Positions 36,151 through 46,092 of a DNA stretch of 64,000 bases are shown here, piece after piece. Under the pieces are notes generated by a model, which did not search any database, had not been told where the DNA came from, and saw nothing but the letters and a program-made list of their open reading frames with translations. The first letter of the stretch is position 1. Every line of letters starts with the position of its first letter. A program made the translations under genes and the position numbers. The DNA is from Physcia stellaris (taxonomy: Eukaryota > Ascomycota > Lecanoromycetes > Caliciales > Physciaceae): contig JABSSW010000032.1 of the NCBI GenBank assembly GCA_018902385.1, positions 62,001-126,000 on the forward strand, in the 5' to 3' direction.

Positions 36151-38241
36151 CAGATAGAGGGTTTTGATTACACCTTTCTTGTTCACTGCTCTTCGAAAGT
36201 CTGCGTTTCCCTACTATTCACCCCTGAAGCTGACGAGAGTTTTACGAACAGGGACCCCCTGGCACGGGCAAGAGTACCTTTGTGGCTGCAGCGACTAGGC
36301 ACCTGGTCGTAAATAAGGGTGAAAAGTTGGCCGAAGTCGCAATGGCTAGTAAGTTTATCCCAAGCTCTTGTTATCTGTAGTATGCCGATTGACGTTTGTT
36401 TCAGATGTCGCTGTGGACGAACTTCTGCACAGTGCCGTCAAGATGTGGCGTAGATTCGACTCCGAAGGCAAAATCCCATTTGCACGAATCTACAGCGAAT
36501 CCCAGATCCAGAGCCAATGGGCCGCGGACGAGACTGACTTGCTCAACTCGCCGTACCACATCGATCAACTTCGTTTCCAGTTGGCGCAATCAAACCGCTC
36601 AAAATGGCAGGCCTACCTCGCCGGGCGTAACCAGCTCATGACGGACGGCGTCATTTCGAGTGAGGACCTATACAAAGGATACTCACGTGAAGCTGTCGCC
36701 TTGAGTCATGAAGTATTGGATTCTAACGAGGTCCAAGTCGTTTTCTGCACTGTCGCCTCCTGCCAAACTCCGAATCTGTACAAGGAGACCCCGGAGACCA
36801 AGACAATCCAGTGGTTCTTCAAGGCCACCACTGTGTTCCTGGACGAGGCTGGCACCGCCCAAAGGCCCAACATGATGATGCTGGTGATGGCATTTCCAAG
36901 TGCCAAGCGATTTGCTATGGCTGGTGACCCTCTGCAGTTTCCGGCTTTGGTTTTGAATCAAGAAACCAGGAAGCTTTGGCCAAGTAGCTATCTTCAAGAT
37001 GTGTGTACTCTCCTCTCCCATATTGCCTCATAATTCTATGAGATACTAAAGACTTGCTAGATAATGAATAGGAAATTCCCTACAGTGATGCTAGGCGTGC
37101 AATATCGAATGCACGATCAACTATACCAGCATCTCATCGACTGCGTCTACAAATTTCCTATTCATTCTCCCTACATGACCAGCAACCCTTCCCCCTTCCT
37201 CCAAAGACTGCTCAGTCAAACAATTCGCGTGAATACGTCAAGAGACGAATATCACCTGAGCTCCTTCTTGCATTTTCTCGACGTCGCAGAAGGCAAGCAC
37301 GAAAGCATCGAAGGTGGCAGTAGTTGGAACCTCGCGGAGGTTGAAGCTGTGAATGCGCTTGTCAAAGCATTCCTTCAAATTGGCATCCTCAAGAGCGAGA
37401 TCTGTGTGATGACAGGTTATGCCCGTCAATTGAAGCTTCTGCAAGCCTCAGCAAAGGCCAATAATTGGAGCGACATCAAGCGGATTCTCACCATCGACTC
37501 CTCACAGGGTGCTGAGTTCAAAATTGTCATCATAAGTCTGGTTCGGACGCATGGCAGGCGTGAGTCTATCTTTCCCATGCCCACAACAAGGGTAGATAAA
37601 AATTGACTGTGTTACTGTAGCTGGTTTCTTGGGACAACGTCCCCGCGCGAACGTGGGCACATCACGTCAAGCTGAGGGGATGTACTTTGTTGGTCAAGAG
37701 CAATATTGGTTTAGCCCACCACGCTGGAGCAAACAGTATATGCACGAAATACTGGGCAGCATGAAGAAACGTGCTGCTGAGACGCACCGCCCTCCGTTCG
37801 TCGTCACAAGCGAACGCTTACGGTCAGTGTCACTTCATGGAGCTTTCAGATGCTTAACTGACATATACCGTAGCCAGAGAACCGTGGCCTCGACATCGGC
37901 TCCCCCTCTCCCTTCTTCCGACAATTCGCCACAGCCGCAGGCTCTGATCAACAGACCTGCAGGTGTCATAAGCTCTGAAGAACACCAAGCGCAATTAGCA
38001 CGTGTTAAGAGCGAGGAGGAGGAGTGCATCCGAGAGAAGAAAGAAGGTATGTGCAAATTTATACAATTTGCAGATGTGCGACGCTAATATAATCTGATTA
38101 GCACAAGCTTCGCGGAGGGCAAGGACGATGCAGGAGCTAGACGCCAATGATGCGCAAGAGATAGAAGCCATCAAAGCTGAATTTGCTGAGAAGCGAGTTG
38201 GTATCGAGGAGGAATTTGCCTTTCATAAATTGTCGGAGTAG

Positions 38242-39458
38242 CGAGTAAATAACAGATTGCAATTCGTAACACCCTCTATCTATGCAACCCACACCGTGAG
38301 ACTTCGAAACGTCAAGGTCGACATCCGCAAATAGGAGAACGACTTTTGTTAAAGCAGAGGGTTATGCGCGACATGTCATACCGTCTGTTAAGTAGCAGGG
38401 CGCTTTCTAGATGGTAAACAGAGGGGGAGTTCGACTTTTCGGTTGTAATTCATGTGGTTGGAGAGAAGAGAATATTTAGCACAGGGGCAAGAGGCACGAA
38501 ATCGAGGCCCAATAAGGTCAAACATCGAGTGTAATGTCCCTGGTGGTAGAGTAACGTGGGTTAATGATGACTATCTAGAAAGATGCTACAAGCGATTTTG
38601 CCGAATCCCCAAGCATCTAAGGCTAGTCACGCAATATGAGCCAATTACCATATTCTTGTTACTCCCCTCCAACAGCTCCTTCTCATAGCAAGACGCTGCC
38701 CTCAGCGTCATCTACTTAACCATTTCCAACGAGGCATCATCGATCCCCTAACACATACCAATATCGACACCGAAAATCAGACCAAATAGACCACGTTGTA
38801 CGCCGAAAGAAAGAAGATTCGTAAAACAAATATCGGAGAATGGCCATAATCCATAGAAGTTGGGCTTTATCTTCGTCGCAATTGCATACTATCAAGTGAG
38901 TGTTCTGCAAGCCTGAAATGCCGAAATCGTATGTTGGTTCGAAGATCTCGAATTTTGCCCGTTTCTAGACCCTTGAGGTAGTCGGAGAACAGTGCCACTT
39001 TGTATGCGAAAATAGTAGATATCCTAGTTGTATTGACAGTTGTTGAAGGCTGGTAGTATACGGAACCCCGTTCCGGTAAATGGACTCCCCAACCCGGAAG
39101 CCTCGCCCAGAAGCGCCGCAGATGACCTTCCGACCAATATCTCCTGCCAAATTTCGATTTTGCCATACAAAAGCGACACGCTACGAAACATCCTCAATTT
39201 CTTTCACTCCACCTCCCCTCCACATCCACAATACTTCAACGCTCAGTTAGAACGGGCAGCAGCCTCTGAGTGTCTTTCTGGCACGGTTCAGCCCTCCTTG
39301 CGCCGTAAGCCCTTGGCAGTAAGCAGCACAGAATTGGTGGCATGAGCGCCGCGATACTGGCATAACCGCGTCTCCTGACTCCCATCCCGTCCCGTCACAT
39401 CCATCCAGACTTCTAGCCAACCTCAAAATATTGCCCCTAATAGCGAGGAACTGTAGAA
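38242..39458. other. intergenic with inverted retroelement fragment
   Basis: Mostly occupied by an inverted fragment of the Gag-only element (38464-39050). The rest, 39060-39458, shows no gene and is presumably the promoter of the small gene at 39459. Confidence 0.55.
38464..39050 (-). mobile_element. inverted 3' fragment of the Gag-only LTR element
   Basis: The minus strand matches about 4550-5184: an LTR (38464-38676) joined to the untranslated 3' part of the element. Shared words are GTTACTCCCCTSCAACAGCTCC, GACGCTG...CAGCGTCATCT and CGTTGTACGCCGARAGAAAG. The Gag frame itself is absent. It is more diverged by indels and transversions than by C-to-T changes. Confidence 0.75.
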
Positions 39459-39879
39459 ATGGGTGGCCTCGCAAAGCAGCGTGCCAAAAAGGACCGCCAG
39501 GCTCTGAGGGACTCGAACAATGCCCAGCAAGCTCTCTCTGTAGAGCAGACTCTTCGTGCCTACGATGGCCCAGGCGAATCGTCTCGCGAAACTTTTGATC
39601 TTTCTGCAGGTGGATTTCAAGGCCGTGAACGTGCTGAATTCACAGCTTCTCTTTCGACTGATGTCCGTAGCCCTTCTCGTGGACGCGATCCCAGCCAGAT
39701 TCGCGAAACTTCGACTAAGCTCTTGCCCGACCGCTCTGCGTTGATGAAAGCTGCACGCTTGCTTGGTTTGCCAGGAAATGCCTATCAACTTGGTAACGAG
39801 GTAAGTTAATGACTGTTCGAGTTAATTCTTTCGTCAATAGAATCATATCTGCGGAACGCTGAGAGCGTCGCGAGCTTGA
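39459..39879 (+). CDS. small hypothetical protein, possibly a truncated gene
   Basis: Exon 1 39459-39800 and a short exon 2 39841-39879 (intron GTAAGT...AATAG) give 126 residues. The sequence is basic at the start (MGGLAKQRAKKDRQALRDSN) and ends LLGLPGNAYQLGNE before the intron. No domain is certain. The layout, a charged leader followed by a short hydrophobic 'P-x-NAY' segment, is loosely reminiscent of the N-terminal leader of fungal Argonaute proteins, but no Argonaute domain follows, so this is only a hint. It may be a stub of a deleted gene. Confidence 0.4.
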
Positions 39880-41464
39880 ACCAGTTGTATCGTCTGAAAG
39901 ACTGCACCTTCAGGGCGCTATGTTGGCTGTAGCTATACACGAATGGTGCTATCCGAAGGTTATTGTCGTTATTAGAAGGTAAGGGGCTTGGGCACCAGAG
40001 GTGTATCAGGAGACAATATTATTCCTGGACCAATAGCTGCATAACTAATTGTTTACAGGCACCTAGTTTTATAATCGTTCTGTCTGTTTAATAGTACGAA
40101 ACCACAAGCCTCTGCGCCTGAACATCAATTCGACAGCCGATATGGCGAGACTGGTCGTCTCATGGTGTAACACCCACCCCCCCCTCTCTGCAAGCTTCGT
40201 CCCGGACGAATTATGCCGTCCCTGCTATCGGCCGGCGGGTCGGAGGGTATCGTTGGCTGAGGCATGGGTAGCTGAACAGGCCATGGTGGAAGCTGGAATG
40301 ACCGAAGCAGGTGCAACAGACGTGAAGATCTAGGGGCGGAGATCGAGAAGACGGCGGGGACAGCCATGCGAATTAGGACCTTGACAGCAACAAGATGTAG
40401 GAGATGCCTGGCGTTTTGTATGGTGAAGAGGCCGATTTCTCTGGCAGGGAAGCAGGGCGGTTCGGTTTCCGCCGGCGTATGCTGCTGAAAATCCTTCGGT
40501 TTTAAGATTTTCAGGCCATTATTGATCGGCGCCTTCTGATTGGCTCCAGGCAGGAAGTATGAAGTGATTCGAGACTGGTATATGGTAGGTGGGCGAGGTT
40601 GAGCGCCAGGCTCTGCGGGGAAGGACGAGGATTTTGGTGCTGCGGCAGGCCGAATGGTCCTGGCTTCCCGACAAACATGCGGCAGAAACTATGGATTGTA
40701 AGGTAGGGCTTCTGAGGGTTTCGAAGCATTGGTGCAGGTGTTGTGGGCAGAGAAGGGGTGCAATCTGATGCAGTCCGTGCGGGTTTGATGTGGCCTTCAT
40801 ACTCTTTCGTATGATCTTGTACATAGGGGGCGGGAGACGCGAACGTTTCGGTGTAGTTGTTGCAGGAGTGGCCTCCGGAGTAAGTGGATTTATCGGCAGT
40901 CCTGGGGTGTCATTGCCTAAATGGTGAGCTTGGTGGACAATGAGCTTCTACTTAGGGGCGTTTTTCGGGAATGCTTAAAATTAGGCTCATGTAGGCAAAG
41001 CTTGAGCACTCCCGGAAAAAACGCCCCTAAGTATTTCCCGCACTATTGAAGCTCTTCTAGGGTTACTATGAACTTTCTTAGGGTTATACACGCTTACAGG
41101 ACCCTGAAATCTATTAGCGTATATTTGGTTTGAAAACTCTCCATGTCGTTTCCCAAGGACTAAATACCTCAAGAAAAAGTCGGTCCTTATAAGCAGATCG
41201 TAATGTACTTTCTGGTTTGTCATGTGTACAAGAACATGAGAAAAATTGAGCCTGCTACTACTGTTGGAATATCATGGTTGCATCATTGTCTGGTTCGTTC
41301 TAACTAGGAGGTAGGTGCTATTTACAATTTTACATATGTGAGCCTGTCATAACGGCAGGCCCCTGGCAACGTGCTGGCAACGTGCTGGCAACGTGCCAAG
41401 CAACGTGCCAAGCATCCTAACGAGGCTTAGCGTGTTTATAACAACTACCGGACTGCAGTTCGAG
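39880..41464. other. intergenic with hairpin and short tandem repeat
   Basis: No gene supported. Contains the inverted repeat at 40949-41033 and a small 11 bp tandem repeat (GGCAACGTGCT and variants) at about 41363-41410. Confidence 0.5.
40949..41033. repeat. long hairpin / inverted repeat
   Basis: Arms TACTTAGGGGCGTTTTTCGG (plus GA) at 40949-40970 and its near-perfect reverse complement at 41010-41033, with a spacer of about 39 bp. It could be a solo transposon end pair or a tiny MITE. Confidence 0.75.
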
Positions 41465-41488
41465 AAGGATAAGTCATTGCGATCTCCC
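41465..41488 (+). promoter_or_regulatory. copy of the helicase-1 promoter motif
   Basis: GGATAAGTCATTGCGATCTC, identical in core to 16199-16218. It lies about 140-185 bp upstream of the start of the coiled-coil gene at about 41625-41653. Confidence 0.45.
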
Positions 41489-41624
41489 TCTTTATTGCAT
41501 CCAGCATTGTCTACTGTGGCACATCTGACGCTCTCTACTCCCATACTCTTGCCATTAGTACCTCATTCCTGTTCTTCAATCAACTCCGTCTTCCCAACTG
41601 TCATATTTACCTCTTTATTTCATC

Positions 41625-42786
41625 ATGGCCACCCAGTGAAGAGAATTCGTGTATGCGGCTGTCCTCGTCCAATCGGCTACATTCAGCTATAGACCAGGTT
41701 ATCTCTCCTACCATACACATATATGGTGATAGTCATAGAGAGATTGAACTAATTACATTAGTTGGTGGTGAAGAGTGGACAATCTTGCGAAAGCCATATG
41801 ACAAATATCCATCAAATCACAATGTCTCCGATCTCACCATAGCTCGCGAAAACATATCATGTCGCCAGGCTAATGCGAGGGAGGTGATAAAGGACGGTGT
41901 TCACATGGTGAACCACAAGTAAGTCCAGCAATCAATTTAGTCACTGAGTGGACCACGTCACCTTTCAAAATGATTGGCCTAATTTGCTCTGACTAGGCAA
42001 TGGCAAAGTTCGATTGGCATGCATCACCTCACTTTCATCTACATTCAAGAAATTGCAGACCAGGAGAAGAGGAGCAACGGTAGCACAGTCGCCATTCGCG
42101 TTACCACGATGGTAGCCCCTACTGGCAAGGAAATCATTGAACTTGCGGGTCCCCGAAAGCAGGGAGTAGTGATGCCAAAGGATGCGAATACGGCCATGCC
42201 TGATGTAGGCGAGGCAGCAGCGAAAGAGGGTGAGCCTGACGCAAATGAGGCTGCGATCGACGAACCTCTGTTCGATAATGCTCGAGATTTGCCTCTAGCC
42301 CTTGTCTCGAACGAAGCAGCCCCTCCCGAGATTGAGCTCCAGTTCACACGCGGCTATCACTCCTTTGATGAGAACGAGGTCAAATTCTCTAAGCGAATAT
42401 GGTGATGGCCGGCTGTGATTGCTTTCCTTAGCGGGCAGCGTCCCTATACCAACACCCTTAGCAAAGCGAGCAACATTCGGACGGTAAAGATGAGTTTGGA
42501 GCAGTGGATCCAAAGCGAAGATTCATCCGGATTCGCTATCATTACGGTTGTGGGCAATGGCTGGTTCGCAGTTACGCTAGTAAGCATAATCTCTCCACTG
42601 CTTACTGTATGTCACTTAAATTTGATTACAGAGACCTCCGCACCGCGAAGACGCCGACCCAAACGAAGGCTCGAAGCTTTAACGGCTCGAGAATGGGCTC
42701 CTCCAGACAAAAGCAGAAATATCGCGATTGAATCAAAGATGGAGTCGCTCGAGCTAGAAATAGCAGAGGAGAAGTCGAGACAGTAG
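41625..42786 (+). pseudogene. coiled-coil protein 1 sharing the helicase N-terminal domain
   Basis: Coding blocks 41653-41918 and 41997-42786 join in frame across a 78 bp intron (donor GTAAGT, acceptor GACTAG). An upstream ATG at 41625 reads MATQ then TGA, in another frame, so the 5' end is unclear. One TGA at 42403-42405 interrupts RIW-stop-WPAV; the paralogue at 44308-45653 has VWVWPAV there, so TGG-to-TGA is likely. Residues about 48-70 carry EEWTILR...DLTIARENISCRQ, similar to the N-termini of both helicases. A WPAV block and a basic, coiled-coil C-terminus follow. Function unknown; if made, it may partner the helicases or DNA/RNA. Confidence 0.6.
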
Positions 42787-43339
42787 CTCTCCAAATGGGT
42801 ACCTGCCCATCTTTCTTCTGCAGATAGATCCTGCGCTGAGATGGTAAAGGCCCACTCTCCATATTTCAATTGTTCTTCTGCTACTGAGGAGAGGGCATTT
42901 GACTGCTAGAATTAATCGCGTGAATTTCCTGGTACCGTTTCCCGCAACGCCGTTTGGCCTTTCGAACCCAGCCTGCCACCACAGTTTCAATCCTCTGACT
43001 CCGATCCAGCCCTTTTGACGTCTTTGCTACCCCACGAATGCATACTCCTTGCCGATGTTGATTCATTGGAAGCGGAGCTGCCCGATCGCTGTGCGCCACA
43101 CGACCCACAACATTCTCGTTCATTCATCATTAGCACTGTCATCACCACGAATTCCAGATACTATGACCCATATATCATGCAGTCTTTGTGCTCGTAAAGA
43201 ATCTGTGAGCGAGAATCTTAACTCATTGCGGGAGTAGATTCTTTTCACTTACCCTTCGAATCGCGAATTTCTCGGGCTCCTCAGACGCCCGCGAAACCCT
43301 CACTCCTAGACTTGAAACGGTTCATCACTCCGACATCAA

Positions 43340-43640
43340 GCTGCTGCCCTGGAACTGCCCCTTGCTAGACTGTGTGGTGAGACCCTCGCCCTCGAATACA
43401 TTCGGCTGTCAGTCTTGTAGAGAAAGCTCAGGCCCAGTGCTAGCGATAGCGTCAATGTTCTAGTTGGTCACTTGAGGACCTTTCTTACCGGCAATGCCAC
43501 CCTCGACGTAGAGAACCAGTCTTACTGGCAATGTCACCCTTGACATCGAGAACCAGTGGAATACGATCCTCGCCACCGATCGTAAAGCCTTGTGGGCTGA
43601 GTCCAAAACCCAAGAACGCAAGACAGGTATACGAGACGTG
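43340..43640 (+). pseudogene. fragment of helicase 2 coding sequence
   Basis: About 300 bp matching about 34565-34815 of helicase 2 (TGCCCCTTGCTARACTGTGT...GAGGACCTTTCTTACCGG...TGTGGGCTGAGTCC). It contains an internal duplication of roughly 35 bp (two copies of a stretch from CTTACYGGCAATGYCACCC to GAGAACCAG). Frames are broken. Confidence 0.75.
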
Positions 43641-43961
43641 CAAGCGAAGGAAGTGGAGGATGGGCAATCACAGCAAAAGCGTAATTCAGCATCTATCGTA
43701 GATTGAAACTCATAGATCAGGTAAACAAAGCGAAGCCTTTGCCCCTGAACACCATAAAGCCCATGTAGAAATATGACGACGGCGAGGTGCGCCGACGACG
43801 GGATGGTTGACGAGCCATGTCTCCGCCCATGTAAGTGGGGACACCTCCTAAACTTGGGTGAGATGATGCTTACTAATGAATCTCCCGTCTATCTCGCGCC
43901 CCCTAGACATCCCGAGGTGTTGTCGTTTGGTATCCAGGCGTAATCATTGGGGAGTTTGAAA

Positions 43962-44040
43962 GCGTTGCGGATTACATCTTGGCCTGAATGTTTCAAATTC
44001 CACTTACATGTTGGCTTAAGAGATGATTGAATTTTTAGGT
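43962..44040 (+). repeat. 79 bp dispersed repeat, copy 2
   Basis: Same orientation as 15893-15971. It sits about 270 bp beyond the 3' end of the minus-strand coiled-coil gene. Confidence 0.65.
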
Positions 44041-44307
44041 CTCGTTTCCCCTACCAACGATCGCAAGTGTTCTGCCTTGGCCGTTTCGAAAATTGATTTG
44101 GCTCAGCGGAATTGGGAGTGGATGTGGGGATATGGGAAGTGAATACGAGTCTCTACTCTATAGGTAGCCGGGATGGTAACTCTTCTAATATGATAGATCA
44201 CTCATCTTGGCTTGCAGGTCGGCATATGGAAAACTTTCCATGAAGCTAGAACACAAAGCTGGACAGAATTGACGGTGTTTTTCAATATTAGAATACTTGA
44301 AAAGTAA

Positions 44308-45653
44308 TTAACCCCTACGTTTACGAGGCTCCATGGTAGAGTGAGCCACTAGCTCATCCTGCAACTCAATAACAGTCTGTTTTGCTTTGTTGGCCTCAGC
44401 CGTCGCTTTCTTCGCCTCAGCCTTCGCTTTCTTCGCCTTATCCAGTGCTTCTACCTCCGCGGCTTCCAGTGTCTTCAGCTTTTCCTTAGCCAGACTGAGC
44501 TCTTGCAGCCGAGATTCAATGTCTTCGACCTCATCCCCACGATCCCGTTTCGTTGTCGTCGTGGTGCTAGGGGGAAGCGCTTGTTGAGGGTTGGGCGAAG
44601 GTTTGATGATGGGAAGAGGGCCACTGAATGCGGGTATGGCCTGATTTGCGCTAGGCCTAGTCATAGTGTCAGAACGAATCAACAATCCACGACATGATTA
44701 CTAACTCTCTTCTAGACAGCGACCATTCAAGAGCGCCCGACGGTAATTTCTTTTCAACAAGCTTTGCAGAGGCAAGGAACCCCTTGGTCTTGATGGCCCA
44801 CACGTCGAGTGGCTCCTTCCATTCATGATGCTTGGCTGGGTTGTTGTGCCATGCGGTTCTTCCAGCCAAGAAATGGACCACAGCGGGCCAAACCCAGACA
44901 AACTTCTTTTTGGGATTGGTTGAACCCTTAGCGAAGGCAAAACGGATCTGCTTGCCGACGAAGGAGCTGGGGTCGACAAAAGCTTTGGCCAAAGGGAACG
45001 TGGTCGGATCTTTCAGGTCGATTGCAGGATTGCCTCGCAACTCCTCATCCTCCTCGCCCTCGTCACTTTTTTCTTCAATATCCATTGGCTGGCTTTGCTG
45101 ACGTCCCTCGTCCTCGTTTTCGCCAACTTCCCCTTGCTCTGTAGCGTCTTCCGTCACTGTCGGTGGGACTTTAGGAGACTCTAATTCTCCGGCTGCAGTG
45201 CCACACTCCGGTGCCGCATTGCACGTGAATTGAATGACCGCATAGCCTCGCCTGTCGTTACCGTATTCGCTGATGACGATATCGGCCATTGAGTGGAATT
45301 TAACCCAGAACCAGCATGTAGGTTTTGAGTAAACCACTCGCGGAGCGGTCTGGGTAGGCTGAGCGTCCCTCCTGTTAAGCTGCTTGAAGTGTATCCCTGC
45401 CACATCAAAGGTCAATGTCATTTCAGTGGGAAGCTCAGAATCACTTGCCTTCTGCGCTAAAGACCACCTGTTCCACATTCCAGGGTTCATCCATGGCAGA
45501 TCTATTCATGACAACGAGATAGCTATCCTCAACGGCAAACCACTCCTGAGCGTCATTGTCACGATACTGAAAACGACCGTACCTTTGGCGTAGCTCCGAC
45601 CACGTAGAATGTGGAGCCGCCGATTGTCCTGCTGCTGCTGATGATGATGCCAT
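44308..45653 (-). CDS. coiled-coil protein 2 sharing the helicase N-terminal domain
   Basis: The best model has three exons: 45653-45541, 45467-44706 and 44656-44308, about 407 residues. The last intron is 49 bp (GTTAGT...GACTAG). The first junction is uncertain; a GC-AG intron at 45448-45397 also keeps frame but would remove LTFDVAGIHF, which aligns with the helicases, so I prefer the first model. After a Ser/Ala-rich start come WSLAQK...LTFDVAGIHFKQ (the shared domain), CWFWVKFHSMADIVIS, an acidic stretch, FVWVWPAVVHFLAGR, a Pro/Thr linker and a Lys/Ala/Glu coiled coil (SLAKEKLKTLEAAEVEALDK onward). No stops. Cell role unknown. It is the only intact member of the four related genes. Confidence 0.65.
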
Positions 45654-46092
45654 TGGGAGGGTGTGCTAAATTATTGATAAAGTGATGAGTGAAAAGATGA
45701 GAACAGTCAGTATCTGTACGAGCCAGATAGCTGGAAGCTAGAAGTGAGTATCTGTATATACCAGATATCTCGAGTTCGATGGTAAATAGCCTCTGCACAA
45801 GTCAGAACGTATTCCCAGTCGTTGAGCAGAAAAGAAAAGAAGCTGTGGGCGGGAAGGGCCAATGCCCTTTATCGGAACAAGCCGCGACGCACTAGCGAGT
45901 TAAGTAGACGAGTCCTCCACAGCCCCCATTATCTAGTGTTTCAGCACCAAAAAAACCAGTCACGACTCCTCCGCAATAACCAGGTATTCAGCCTTCCCAC
46001 CAACACTTCTACACCCTTTACGATCAAGATTCATCACCAGTGCGATAGGTAGCCGGCAAGCGAGCTCACAATACCTGCACCAAATCCGAAGC
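45654..46092. other. intergenic
   Basis: The region upstream of coiled-coil protein 2 and downstream of the HeLo-like gene. Only short frames; no motif recognised. Confidence 0.5.

Larger units (their letters stand above)
34156..38241 (+). pseudogene. UPF1-like SF1 helicase 2, one single-base frameshift
   Basis: Nine exons: 34156-34301, 34361-35197, 35254-35526, 36252-36348, 36405-37002, 37072-37559, 37621-37822, 37874-38046 and 38102-38241. All phases agree except one base missing near 35305-35318, where the frame passes from DFKNSK to GFFVDPNKERP; counted with it there are 985 codons including the stop. Motifs are Walker A GPPGTGKST (about residue 420, against 419 in helicase 1), Ia NVAVDEL, Walker B LDEAG (about 596), III GDPLQFPAL (about 624), IV QYRM (about 661), V DSSQGAEFK (about 792) and VI RANVGTSRQA (about 822), again without the TRAR arginine. 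The C-terminus is a coiled coil. The intron before Walker A is 725 bp because two repeats are inserted. It may be a very recent pseudogene or a sequencing error. Confidence 0.8.
42787..44307. other. intergenic with helicase fragment
   Basis: No gene supported. Contains a fragment of helicase 2 (43340-43640) and the 79 bp repeat copy (43962-44040). Confidence 0.5.

Noticed and set aside
45397-45448. GC-AG intron in coiled-coil protein 2
   Set aside because: The AG|GCAAGT donor is attractive and keeps frame, but it would delete the strand that aligns with the other three family members. A 73 bp intron just upstream fits better.
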